From contig NZ_CP022110.1 of NCBI RefSeq assembly GCF_000730165.1, forward strand, positions 434,001 through 498,000: a stretch of DNA of 64,000 nucleotides. The letters are read 5' to 3'. Shown here piece after piece: positions 8,434-16,426 of the stretch. Numbering within the stretch: the first letter of the stretch is position 1; each line of letters opens with the position of its first letter. This DNA comes from Nitrospirillum viridazoti CBAmc (GTDB lineage Bacteria; Pseudomonadota; Alphaproteobacteria; Azospirillales; Azospirillaceae). The translations under genes were made by a program, and so were the position numbers. The notes under the pieces are model-generated. The model ran no database searches. It had not been told where the DNA came from and saw nothing but the letters and a program-made list of their open reading frames with translations.

Positions 8434-9664
8434 CAGGGGAATCGCTTGAAGGGGGTTATGCGGACTGTGTGATGACGGCGTGAAGGTATTGGGTATCCCA
8501 TGCGGCGGATTTTCTTCGGACTTTGAGGCTGTGCTTATCCTTTGCGCCGCGCAGGAGGTTCAAGGCCATGTGTCGGATGGTTGCCATGTTGTGGGGGCCG
8601 TTGCCGGATCTGAGACGGCTCAAGTCTTCATGGAAGACGACATCGAGGACCCAGTGGAGCCGGTTTTCGATATGCCAGTGGGCTCGGACGGCATGAGCGA
8701 AGAGGCGCGTGTCGAGTTTTTGAGATGACAGGTAGTATCGGCGTTCCCGGCTGGTTTTGCCGTCACGCTCGATCTCGGCTTCGACCATGGCGATGGCCTT
8801 GAGGCCGGGGAAGCGGGGCTCGCCGGGGAAGCGGCGGTCTGTGGTAAGCCAGTCAACTTCGTGGCTGACGACATGGCGGCGCACCTCGATGCGGCCGTGC
8901 TCGCCATCGGTCGTGTCGAACGTGTCGGCGGCAGGCAGATCGTCGAAGTGGCGGATGACCTCGCTGTGCAGGTTGGGCCAGTTCTCTTTGATGGCCAGCA
9001 GGTAATCGGCGCCTTTATCGAGAATCTTCTGGGCGATCTTGGTCTGGCAGCCCATCGCATCGATGGTGACGAGCGCCCCGGTCAACGCCAAGCGGTCGAG
9101 CAGCAACGGAATGGCCGTAATCTCATTCGACTTGGCCTCGCAAGCTTGCTGGCCCAGCACCAAGCGCTGCCGGCTGGCCCAGGCTGAAACGAGATGCAGC
9201 GGATTGCGATCCTTCGCCCGGTCATGCGTCCGCCGCGAGGTCTTACCGTCGATCGCGACGATGTCGGGCTCGGCCTCGCGTAGCCCCTCGACCCAGTCGC
9301 CGAAGCATCGCGCAAAAAGATCGCCGTCGAGCGCGTTGAGGATGTCGTTCAGCGTATCGTGGCTCGGAATCCCGCCCGCATAGGGCAAAAACCGCCGCAG
9401 GAAATCCCGGTTCATCGTGCCCCAGCGCCGAATCTCGACGAAATCCTCAGCCCCCGCGATCGTTGCGCAGAGCACCACAAGCAGAATCTCCGGCAGTGGA
9501 TAAATGACCTTCCAGGATTGCCGCGGATCGCTGAGCGCCGCAAAATGGTCGAGAAGCGAACCGGCCATCGAGAACTCCAGATCAATGGAGCCTCCTACGA
9601 ATCACAGATCGCCACCGCTCCGAAAGCCCCGTCTTGTCAAGACCCGCTTCAAGCGATTGCCGTG
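8434..9664 (-). mobile_element. Complete ISAs1-family insertion sequence, 1231 bp
   Basis: The element is bounded by 23-bp terminal inverted repeats that match at 20 positions: left 8434-8456 and right 9642-9664, both starting CA and sharing the core AATCGCTTGAAG. Both ends abut the identical ten bases ACCTGTTAGC, the expected duplication size for this family. The single transposase gene fills it and its stop codon touches the left repeat. Ends, duplication and transposase are all intact, so the insertion looks recent and possibly mobile. It landed in the gap between a DUF488 gene and the DarTG pair, with no recognisable gene broken. Confidence 0.95.
8456..9568 (-). CDS. ISAs1 family DDE transposase
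   Basis: The 370-residue protein begins MAGSLLDHFAALSDPR, the typical N-terminal block of ISAs1-type transposases (DDE_Tnp_1 associated region), followed by the catalytic core. The triad can be placed at Asp107 (VAIDGKT), Asp170 (VTIDAMGCQ) and Glu301 (HWHIENRLHW); the HWxxEN motif is characteristic. No frameshift or stop interrupts it, and the length is that of full-size family members. It catalyses excision and insertion of the surrounding element. Its GC content and codon use are close to those of the host genes, slightly less GC-rich. Confidence 0.96.
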   Translation of the reverse strand: MAGSLLDHFAALSDPRQSWKVIYPLPEILLVVLCATIAGAEDFVEIRRWGTMNRDFLRRFLPYAGGIPSHDTLNDILNALDGDLFARCFGDWVEGLREAEPDIVAIDGKTSRRTHDRAKDRNPLHLVSAWASRQRLVLGQQACEAKSNEITAIPLLLDRLALTGALVTIDAMGCQTKIAQKILDKGADYLLAIKENWPNLHSEVIRHFDDLPAADTFDTTDGEHGRIEVRRHVVSHEVDWLTTDRRFPGEPRFPGLKAIAMVEAEIERDGKTSRERRYYLSSQKLDTRLFAHAVRAHWHIENRLHWVLDVVFHEDLSRLRSGNGPHNMATIRHMALNLLRGAKDKHSLKVRRKSAAWDTQYLHAVITQSA

Positions 9665-9674
9665 ACCTGTTAGC
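9665..9674. repeat. Right target-site duplication of the ISAs1-type element
   Basis: ACCTGTTAGC follows the right inverted repeat without a gap, identical to 8424-8433. Between here and darT (9893) no gene is convincing. Confidence 0.92.
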
Positions 9675-9892
9675 GCCACCATTGCCTGAAAGAGAGATTT
9701 GACCGTAAATGACAAAGTGGAAATGCAGCGGAATAGGGCCATGGAAACGATACCAATGTGGGAGGCGAAAAGCGCTTTTGGCCCAGTGATTGATTGCCCG
9801 TGTCTTTGGCGCCTCTGCCGCCAAGGCCGAAGCCATGGCCGTCGCCCTCTCAGCTGAGGTGTTCAGCGTGTCACTAGAAGGGGGGCCGGGCA

Positions 9893-10537
9893 GTGGCGCT
9901 TAACCTGACCCCGGAGCGGGGCTTATTGTTTCGCATCACCCATGTCTCCAATTTGCCCTGGTTGCTGGCAAACGGGCTGCATTGTGCCAATGGCGCTGCC
10001 AACGATCCGAATTTCGTTGCTATCGGCAACCCCGACTTGATTGGCAAGCGCACCCATCGCCAGGTACCTATCCCTCCCGGCGGAACGTTGGCCGATTACG
10101 TTCCCTTTTACTTTACACCGAAATCGCCGATGCTTTTCAATATCAAGACGGGATACAATGGCATTATCTGCCGCTCCAATCAGGAAATTGCAATCCTAGT
10201 CTCATCCTGCCAGATTATGAATAGCAATGGTGTATCTATGTTGTTCACAGATCGTCACGCCTATACGGCGACGGCGACATGGAGCAATAATCATGCCGAT
10301 CTGCAACACATGATTGACTGGGATATACTCAATCGGCATGACTTTTCTCGCAATGACAGCTATCCCGATAAGATGGAACGTTATCAAGCAGAAGCTCTTG
10401 CCCATAAGCACGTTCCGCCGGATGCGCTGCTGGGCATCGGCTGCGTGTCGGAGACGGTAAAGCCCGCTATCGAGGCGAGCGTTCAAGCGGCAAGTCGAGC
10501 ACTCCAGGTGATCGTTCGTCCAGGGTGGTATTTCTGA
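9893..10537 (+). CDS. darT: DarT toxin, DNA ADP-ribosyltransferase
   Basis: DarT (DUF4433) uses NAD+ to ADP-ribosylate thymidine or guanosine in single-stranded DNA, blocking replication; DarTG pairs are known as growth regulators and anti-phage systems. This 214-residue protein shows the family blocks in order: FRITHVSNLPWLLANGLHC at residues 13-31, the loop VPFYFTPKSPMLFNI at 70-84, and MERYQAEAL at 161-169 whose second glutamate (Glu167) matches the catalytic glutamate. The GTG start at 9893 is preceded by AAGGGGGG. Its stop overlaps the darG start by one base. GC content is lower than in the housekeeping genes that follow, consistent with horizontal acquisition. Confidence 0.93.
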   Translation: MALNLTPERGLLFRITHVSNLPWLLANGLHCANGAANDPNFVAIGNPDLIGKRTHRQVPIPPGGTLADYVPFYFTPKSPMLFNIKTGYNGIICRSNQEIAILVSSCQIMNSNGVSMLFTDRHAYTATATWSNNHADLQHMIDWDILNRHDFSRNDSYPDKMERYQAEALAHKHVPPDALLGIGCVSETVKPAIEASVQAASRALQVIVRPGWYF

Positions 10538-11613
10538 TGATTCGCTACACTCAAGGCAATCTGCTCGCAGCCGACACGCAAGCGCTGGTGAACACCGTCA
10601 ACACGGTGGGCGTTAGCGGTAAGGGCATCGCACTGATGTTCAAGGAAAGCTACCCTGAAAACTTCCGGGCCTATGAAGCAGTCAGTAAGGCAGGTCAACT
10701 CGCCCCTGGCGGTCTGTTTATCACCGAGCGGGAAGACATGCTCGGTCCGCGCTTCATTGTTAATTTTGCGACCAAGAAACATTGGCGTCATCCCTCCAAG
10801 CTGGAATGGATTGAGCATGGACTGACCATACTTAGGGAGGAGATCAAGGCGCGCGGCATCCGTTCCATCGCCATTCCGCCACTAGGTGCTGGCAACGGCG
10901 GGCTCGAATGGAACAATGTGAAGCCATTGATTGTGAAGGCACTGGCTGATCTCGATTGTGAGGTCGTCGTCTATGAGCCGACCCAGACCTATCAAAATGT
11001 CGTGAAGCGCAACGGCGTCGAGAAGCTGACTCCAGCGCGGGCGCTAATGGCCGAGATGATCCGGCGCTACGAAGTGCTGGGGTTTGATTGTTCGATCCTC
11101 GAAGCTCAGAAGCTTGCTTGGTTTCTAAGCGGTGCAATACAGCGTCTGAGCTTGCCCAACCTAATCGCAGACGATTTCGTAGCCAATCGCTACGGCCCCT
11201 ATTCGGACAAGGTCCGACACTTGTTGGATGGCTTGGACGGCAGCTACCTGACGTGCGAGCGCCGGGTAGCGGATGCCCGGCCATTCGACCCAATTCGATT
11301 CCAGCACAATCGGCAAGACAGAATAACCGTGTATCTGACGTCGCCCGAGGCCAACCTTTACCGACCAGCGCTGGACGCCGCTAGCAAGATCATCGACGGA
11401 TTCCAGTCACCCCATGGTCTGGAGCTTCTCGCGACGGTTGATTGGCTCAACCGTGAATCGCACATAGCATTGAAAAGTGACGCTATGATGTCAGCTATTG
11501 CCTCTTGGCCTGGCCCAGAAGGGGCAGCCCAGCGCAAAGCCAGAGTTTTCACACAGCATCATGTGAATGCAGCAGTCGATCACTTGCAGAGCATTCAATC
11601 CGAAGCAACGTAG
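10537..11613 (+). CDS. darG: DarG antitoxin, macrodomain DNA ADP-ribosylglycohydrolase
   Basis: DarG removes the ADP-ribose that DarT places on DNA and also binds DarT directly. From the ATG at 10537, which overlaps the darT stop, the protein has 358 residues. The macrodomain covers about residues 1-155 with TQGNLLAADTQALVNTVN, GVSGKGIALMFK and PPLGAGNGGLEW, the ADP-ribose-binding loops. A lysine in NFATKKHW fits the conserved catalytic-loop lysine. The remaining 200 residues (from LTPARALMAEMIRRYE) form the DarT-neutralising domain of the usual two-domain DarG. A GTG 12 bases upstream is in frame but has no reason to be used. Both partners look intact. Confidence 0.93.
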   Translation: MIRYTQGNLLAADTQALVNTVNTVGVSGKGIALMFKESYPENFRAYEAVSKAGQLAPGGLFITEREDMLGPRFIVNFATKKHWRHPSKLEWIEHGLTILREEIKARGIRSIAIPPLGAGNGGLEWNNVKPLIVKALADLDCEVVVYEPTQTYQNVVKRNGVEKLTPARALMAEMIRRYEVLGFDCSILEAQKLAWFLSGAIQRLSLPNLIADDFVANRYGPYSDKVRHLLDGLDGSYLTCERRVADARPFDPIRFQHNRQDRITVYLTSPEANLYRPALDAASKIIDGFQSPHGLELLATVDWLNRESHIALKSDAMMSAIASWPGPEGAAQRKARVFTQHHVNAAVDHLQSIQSEAT

Positions 11614-11806
11614 TTACGGACCTCTATTTCGGGCTGGCTTTCAAGGAGTCCCCGCGTTTTTGGGAGACGCCCCCCGCGCCGATGCGGGCATCATGCCGCG
11701 CTCGGCCCTTGCCATATGCCCTACCTCCGTGTACAAACCGCGCTTCATTTTGGCGGCGAGGCCGGGCCGAAAGGTCCAGGGCATGCCCACCCGCTCAAGT
11801 GAATCC

Positions 11807-11827
11807 ACCGCCGTCCTTCGGGGCGGT
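11807..11827 (+). promoter_or_regulatory. Hairpin in the rpmI leader
   Basis: ACCGCC and GGCGGT pair around a nine-base loop, followed by TATTCTTTC, 23 bases before the rpmI start. It could be a weak terminator or a leader element; in several bacteria the L35-L20 operon is autoregulated by L20 through its leader. The rest of 11614-11849 shows no gene. Confidence 0.3.
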
Positions 11828-11849
11828 TATTCTTTCGTGAGGAACCAAA

Positions 11850-12050
11850 ATGCCCAAGCTGAAGAATCACAGCGGGACGAAGAAGCGGTTCAAGCTGACC
11901 GCCTCCGGTCTCGTTCGCGCCCAGGCCGCCGGCAAGCGCCACGGCATGCGCAAGCGTCCGCAGAAGATGAAGCGGAACGCCCGCGGCATGATGACCCTGT
12001 CCAAGCAGGACGGTATCATCATCACCAAGAATTTCATCCGGGTACCGTAA
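11850..12050 (+). CDS. rpmI: Large ribosomal subunit protein bL35
   Basis: The 66-residue basic protein begins [20 protein letters not shown] and contains GKRHGMRKR, the hallmark of bL35. GAGG lies seven bases before the ATG. It assembles early into the 50S subunit with bL20, whose gene follows after 13 bases. In most bacteria infC (initiation factor 3) sits directly upstream; here that place is taken by darTG, so infC must lie elsewhere or be separated by the acquired segment. Confidence 0.97.
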   Translation: MPKLKNHSGTKKRFKLTASGLVRAQAAGKRHGMRKRPQKMKRNARGMMTLSKQDGIIITKNFIRVP

Positions 12051-12063
12051 GGAGGGCTGAACC

Positions 12064-12426
12064 ATGGCTCGCGTTAAGCGGGGCGTGACCACCCACGCCC
12101 GTCACAAGAAGATCCTGAAGCTGGCCAAGGGCTACCGGGGTCGTTCCAACAACTGCTTCCGTATCGCGATCGAGAAGGTCGAGAAGGCGCTGCGTTACGC
12201 CTATCGCGACCGTCGCGCCAAGAAGCGTAACTTCCGCGCCCTGTGGATCCAGCGCATCAACGCCGGTGCCCGCATCCACGGCCTGACCTACAGCCAGTTC
12301 ATGCACGGCCTGAAGCGCGCCGCCATCGACGTTGACCGCAAGGTCCTCGCCGACATCGCCGCGCGCGAGCCGGAGGCGTTTAAGGTCCTGGTCGATCAAG
12401 CCCAGGCCGCTCTCAAGGCCGCTTGA
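12064..12426 (+). CDS. rplT: Large ribosomal subunit protein bL20
   Basis: A 120-residue, highly basic protein of standard length, beginning [20 protein letters not shown] and containing [13 protein letters not shown] and LWIQRINAG. bL20 binds 23S rRNA early in 50S assembly and can repress its own operon. AAGGAGGG precedes the start. A strong intrinsic terminator follows, so rpmI-rplT is a separate transcript from pheS-pheT. Confidence 0.98.
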   Translation: MARVKRGVTTHARHKKILKLAKGYRGRSNNCFRIAIEKVEKALRYAYRDRRAKKRNFRALWIQRINAGARIHGLTYSQFMHGLKRAAIDVDRKVLADIAAREPEAFKVLVDQAQAALKAA

Positions 12427-12456
12427 TCCTACCCGGATCAACGGTACTGATAAGAA

Positions 12457-12490
12457 GGGGAGCAGGCCCGGCGGGCCCGCTCCCCTTTTT
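12457..12490 (+). terminator. Intrinsic terminator after rplT
   Basis: GGGGAGC pairs with GCTCCCC around an inner GGCCCG/CGGGCC stem, followed by TTTTT. Confidence 0.9.
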
Positions 12491-12504
12491 GTTTTGTGCC
12501 CCCC

Positions 12505-12620
12505 CAAGCGCCGGGCGCCGGCATCCGCCGGCTTGGCTTCCTCGCTCCGCCCTGCGGTACTCGCTGCGGGGCCGGCGGTCGCCGGCCACAACGGCACGGG
12601 CCAAAGCCCCGCGCCGTTGG
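12505..12620 (+). repeat. Dispersed structured repeat, copy A
   Basis: Three hairpins in order: GCCGGC-ATCC-GCCGGC at 12517-12532, then a conserved linker with TTGGCTTCCTCGCT and GCCCTGCGGT, then GCCGGC-GGTC-GCCGGC, then a longer stem closed by CAACGGC and GCCGTTG. The same order with different but still pairing stems is found at 39801-39915, and partly at 41373-41470 and 61828-61943 on the other strand. It fills the gap between the rplT terminator and pheS. Confidence 0.8.
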
Positions 12621-12689
12621 TAGTATCCGCCCCCAAGATTGCCCCACTGCCCACCGACCCACTGCCCACCGAGAAGACGGATCGTCGCG

Positions 12690-13766
12690 ATGAACATCCT
12701 CGACAGCCTCAAGGCCGACCTGCTGGCCGCCGCTGCCGCCGCCCCCGACCTGGCCGCCCTGGAAGAGGTGCGCGTGGACGCCCTGGGCAAGAAGGGCCGC
12801 ATCACCGGCCTGATGAAGGACATGGGATCGCTGACGCCGGATGAGCGGCGGGAACGCGGCCAGGCCCTGAACGCCGTGAAGGAAGAGATCAGCCAGGCGC
12901 TGGACGCCCGCCGCCAGGTGCTGAAGGCCGAAGCCCTGGCGCAAAAGCTGGAGGCGGAGCGCATCGACGTCAGCCTGCCGGCCCGCCCCGAGGTCGAAGG
13001 CCGCGTCCACCCGATCAGCCAGACGGTGGAGGAGATGATCGCCATCTTCGCCGACATGGGCTTCAGCGTGGCGGAGGGGCCGGACATCGAGACCGACTTC
13101 AACAACTTCACCGCCTTGAACATCCCGCCGGAGCATCCGGCCCGCCAGATGCACGACACCTTCTACCTGCCCAACGGGCCGGACGGGGGCACCCGCGTGC
13201 TGCGCACCCACACCAGCCCGGTGCAGATCCGCACCATGCTGGCGGGGGAACCGCCCATCCGCATCATCGCGCCCGGCCGCACCTACCGGTCCGACTACGA
13301 CCAGACCCACACCCCCATGTTCCACCAGATCGAAGGCCTGGTGATCGGCGAGAACATCCACATGGGCCACCTGAAGGGCACGCTGCTGGAGTTCTGCCGC
13401 GCCTTCTTCCAGGTGGACGACCTGCCCCTGCGCTTCCGCCCCAGCTTCTTCCCCTTCACCGAACCGTCGGCGGAGGTGGACATCGGCTGCTCACGCAAGG
13501 GCGGCGAGCTGAAGCTGGGCAACTACGGCGATTGGCTGGAGATCCTGGGCTGCGGCATGGTCCACCCCAAGGTGCTGGAGAACTGCGGTATCGACAGCAC
13601 CCGCTGGCAGGGCTTCGCCTTCGGCATGGGCATCGAGCGCGTGGCCATGCTGAAGTACGGCATCCCCGACCTGCGCACCTTCTTCGAGGCCGACCTGCGC
13701 TGGCTGAAGCACTACGGCTTCGTGCCGCTGGACGTGCCCAGCCTGGCCCAAGGTCTCACCCGATAA
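12690..13766 (+). CDS. pheS: Phenylalanine-tRNA ligase alpha subunit
   Basis: PheS is the catalytic subunit of the alpha2-beta2 enzyme that charges tRNA-Phe. From the ATG at 12690 ([12 protein letters not shown]) it has 358 residues; a TTG 51 bases upstream would add a low-complexity tail. An N-terminal coiled-coil arm (about residues 1-90) binds the tRNA. The class II core shows motif 2 ([20 protein letters not shown]) and motif 3 ([14 protein letters not shown]). The pheT gene follows 66 bases downstream in the same direction and they are surely co-transcribed. Confidence 0.97.
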   Translation: MNILDSLKADLLAAAAAAPDLAALEEVRVDALGKKGRITGLMKDMGSLTPDERRERGQALNAVKEEISQALDARRQVLKAEALAQKLEAERIDVSLPARPEVEGRVHPISQTVEEMIAIFADMGFSVAEGPDIETDFNNFTALNIPPEHPARQMHDTFYLPNGPDGGTRVLRTHTSPVQIRTMLAGEPPIRIIAPGRTYRSDYDQTHTPMFHQIEGLVIGENIHMGHLKGTLLEFCRAFFQVDDLPLRFRPSFFPFTEPSAEVDIGCSRKGGELKLGNYGDWLEILGCGMVHPKVLENCGIDSTRWQGFAFGMGIERVAMLKYGIPDLRTFFEADLRWLKHYGFVPLDVPSLAQGLTR

Positions 13767-13832
13767 CCCACCCTTAAAGAGCGGCAGCCGGCCTTGAGGC
13801 CTGGCGCCCCACCCGAAGAACGGCAGGTAGCG

Positions 13833-16226
13833 ATGAAGTTCACTCTTTCCTGGCTGAAGCAGCACCTTGAAACCGACGCTCCGCTGGACGTCATCACCGA
13901 CAAGCTGACCGCCCTGGGCCTGGAGGTCGAGGGTGTGGAGGATACCGGCAAGGCTCTGGCGCCCTTCGTCATCGCCAAGGTTCTGTCGGCGGAAAAGCAT
14001 CCCAACGCCGACAAGCTGCGCGTCGCCATGGTCGACACCGGCAAGGGCGAGCCCGTCCAGGTGGTGTGTGGCGCCCCTAACTGCCGCGCCGGCATCACCG
14101 TGGTGTTCGCCAGCCCGGGCGCCGTCGTCCCGGCCACGGGCGACACGCTGAAGGTCGGCGCCATCCGCGGTGTGGAAAGCCGGGGCATGCTGTGCTCCGA
14201 GCGCGAGCTGAACCTGTCGGATGAGCACAACGGCATCATTGAGCTGCCGGAGGAGGCGCCGGTGGGCACCAGCTTCGCCGCCTGGCGCAAGCTGGACGAT
14301 GCCGTCATCGAGATCTCGCTGACGCCCGACCGCGTGGATTGCGCCGGTGTCTACGGCATCGCCCGCGATCTCGCCGCCGCCGGCCTCGGCACGCTGAAGC
14401 CCCTGGACACCGCGCCTGCGCCCGGTGTCTTCCCCGCGCCCGTGAAGGTGGCGCTGGAAACGGCGGCCTGCCCGCAATTCGCCGCCCGCGTGGTGCGCGG
14501 CGTGCGCAACGGCCCCAGCCCGCAGTGGCTGCAGGACAAGCTGACCGCCGTGGGCCTGCGCCCCATCTCGGCCCTGGTGGACATCACCAACCTGATGACC
14601 CTGGACCAAGTGCGGCCCCTGCATGTCTTCGACGCCGCCAAGGTCCAGGGCGACCTGACCGTGCGTGAGAGCACGGCGGGTGAAACCCTGCTGGCCCTCA
14701 ACGGCAAGGAATACGTCCTGCCCGCCGGCCTGACCGTCATCGCCGACGCCAGCGGCGCCGTCCTGTCCCTGGGTGGCATCATGGGGGGGGAGAGCACCGG
14801 CGTGTCGGAGACGACCACCAACGTCATCATCGAGGCGGCGCTGTTCGAGCCCGCCAAGGTGGCGGAAGCCGGCCGCGCCCTGCAGATCGACAGCGACGCC
14901 CGCTATCGCTTCGAGCGCGGCGTGGACCCGGCCAGCGTCGTCAGCGGCATTGAGCAGGCAACGCGTCTGGTGCTGGAACTCTGCGGCGGTGAGGCCGGCG
15001 AGGTCTTCGTGGCCGGTGCCGAGCCCGCCTGGCGCCGTCCCCTGACCTTGCGGCCGGCCCGCGTGGCTCATCTGGGCGGCGTGGACGTTCCGGAGACCGA
15101 CCAGGTGCGCATCCTGACGGCCCTGGGCTTCGAGACCAGCCAAAAGGACGGCCTGATCCACGCCGTGCCGCCGTCCTGGCGCGCCGACGTGCATGGCGAG
15201 GCCGACCTGGTGGAGGAGGTGCTGCGCATCCACGGCTTCGACGCCATCCCCACCACCAGCCTGCCGCGCGACGAGGGCCTGCCCAAGGTCGCCGTCACGC
15301 CCAAGCAGCGCCGCACCGCCACCGTGCGCCGCCTGCTGGCCAGCCGGGGCATGCTGGAGGCCATCACCTGGTCCTTCCTGGCGCCGGAGACGGCCAAGCT
15401 GTTCGGCGGTGCGCCGGATGAGCTGGCCCTGCTGAACCCCATCAGCGCCGACCTGGCCATCATGCGCCCGTCGGTTCTGGCCAACCTGGCGGCCGCCGCC
15501 GGCCGCAACGCCGCGCGCGGCTATGCCGACCTGGCGCTGTTCGAGGTGGGCCCCGCCTTCCGCGACGGCAGCGAGAAGGGCCAGGACCTGATCGCCGCCG
15601 GCGTGCGCGCCGGCCTGGCCGTGGCCCGCCACTGGGCCAAGGGCACCCGCCCTGTGGACGCCTATGACGCCAAGGCCGACGCCATCGCGGCGCTGGAGGC
15701 CGCCGGCGCCCCCACCGCCAACCTGGTCGTCTCCACCGACGCGCCCGGCTGGTACCACCCGGGCCGCTCCGGCTGCCTGCGGCTGGGCCCCACCGTGCTG
15801 GCCCGCTTCGGTGAACTGCACCCGGCGGTGCTGGAGGCCCTGGACCTGACCGGCCCGCTGGTGGCGTTCGAGGTATTCCTGGACCTGATCCCGCAACCGA
15901 AGAAGAAGGGCGGGACGGAGAAGCCGAAGCTGGAGCTGTCGGCCTTCCAGCCCATCAGCCGCGACTTCGCCTTCGTGGTGGAGGCCGGCGTGGAGGCGGA
16001 TCGCCTGATCCGCGCCGCCAAGGGGGCCGACAAGGCCCTGATCACCGGCGTGCAGCTGTTTGACGTCTATCAGGGGCCCGGAGTCGAAACCGGCTTCAAG
16101 TCCATCGCGCTGTCGGTCACTTTGCAACCGGTGGACAAAACCTTGACGGATGCGGAAATCGAGGCCGTGGCCGCCAAAGTCGTCGCCGCCGTCACCAAAG
16201 CGACGGGTGCCGTGTTGCGCGGCTGA
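13833..16226 (+). CDS. pheT: Phenylalanine-tRNA ligase beta subunit
   Basis: The 797-residue protein begins MKFTLSWLKQHLET at 13833; an upstream TTG extension is rejected. Domains in order are an EMAP/OB tRNA-binding domain at about 39-150 (VLSAEKHPNADKLRVA, ICGAPN-like VCGAPNCRAG), the B3/B4 editing region that clears mischarged Tyr, the B5 domain, and the C-terminal FDX-ACB anticodon-binding domain at about 700-797 (FQPISRDFAFVVE). All are of normal length. It pairs with PheS; an intrinsic terminator ends the operon. A long open frame on the opposite strand is a codon-bias shadow. Confidence 0.97.
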   Translation: MKFTLSWLKQHLETDAPLDVITDKLTALGLEVEGVEDTGKALAPFVIAKVLSAEKHPNADKLRVAMVDTGKGEPVQVVCGAPNCRAGITVVFASPGAVVPATGDTLKVGAIRGVESRGMLCSERELNLSDEHNGIIELPEEAPVGTSFAAWRKLDDAVIEISLTPDRVDCAGVYGIARDLAAAGLGTLKPLDTAPAPGVFPAPVKVALETAACPQFAARVVRGVRNGPSPQWLQDKLTAVGLRPISALVDITNLMTLDQVRPLHVFDAAKVQGDLTVRESTAGETLLALNGKEYVLPAGLTVIADASGAVLSLGGIMGGESTGVSETTTNVIIEAALFEPAKVAEAGRALQIDSDARYRFERGVDPASVVSGIEQATRLVLELCGGEAGEVFVAGAEPAWRRPLTLRPARVAHLGGVDVPETDQVRILTALGFETSQKDGLIHAVPPSWRADVHGEADLVEEVLRIHGFDAIPTTSLPRDEGLPKVAVTPKQRRTATVRRLLASRGMLEAITWSFLAPETAKLFGGAPDELALLNPISADLAIMRPSVLANLAAAAGRNAARGYADLALFEVGPAFRDGSEKGQDLIAAGVRAGLAVARHWAKGTRPVDAYDAKADAIAALEAAGAPTANLVVSTDAPGWYHPGRSGCLRLGPTVLARFGELHPAVLEALDLTGPLVAFEVFLDLIPQPKKKGGTEKPKLELSAFQPISRDFAFVVEAGVEADRLIRAAKGADKALITGVQLFDVYQGPGVETGFKSIALSVTLQPVDKTLTDAEIEAVAAKVVAAVTKATGAVLRG

Positions 16227-16249
16227 CACAGAGCCCGCGCGCTTGCAGT

Positions 16250-16286
16250 AGGCGCCCCTTGGCTTTCAAGGGGCGCCTTTCCTTTT
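16250..16286 (+). terminator. Intrinsic terminator after pheT
   Basis: AGGCGCCCCTT and AAGGGGCGCCT form an 11-bp stem with loop GGCTTTC, followed by TTCCTTTT. Confidence 0.88.
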
Positions 16287-16351
16287 AACCAACTTATTGT
16301 GAATTTTAGACTACTTTAACCACTTGCACCGCCCGTGCCCCCGTCCCTTAC

Positions 16352-16367
16352 TATCTTTCGAAAGATA
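16352..16367. promoter_or_regulatory. Perfect 16-bp palindrome upstream of a chemoreceptor gene
   Basis: TATCTTTCGAAAGATA lies 59 bases before the chemoreceptor start in an otherwise gene-free gap. A perfect dyad of this length so close to a start suggests an operator for a dimeric regulator; which one is unknown to me. Confidence 0.5.
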
Positions 16368-16426
16368 AAAAGCGGAAACTGACGCCTGCGCTTATGGGTG
16401 TCACCCGTTGGGGGAGGACAGACGGC

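Noticed and set aside
9582-9836. 84-codon minus-strand frame across the right end of the insertion sequence
   Set aside because: It spans the IS boundary and target duplication and resembles no known protein; joining it across the empty site gives only a short unrecognised peptide.
13491-16229. 912-codon open frame opposite pheT
   Set aside because: The sequence is a low-complexity Gly/Gln/His/Arg-rich shadow caused by GC-rich codon bias; pheT is certain on the other strand.
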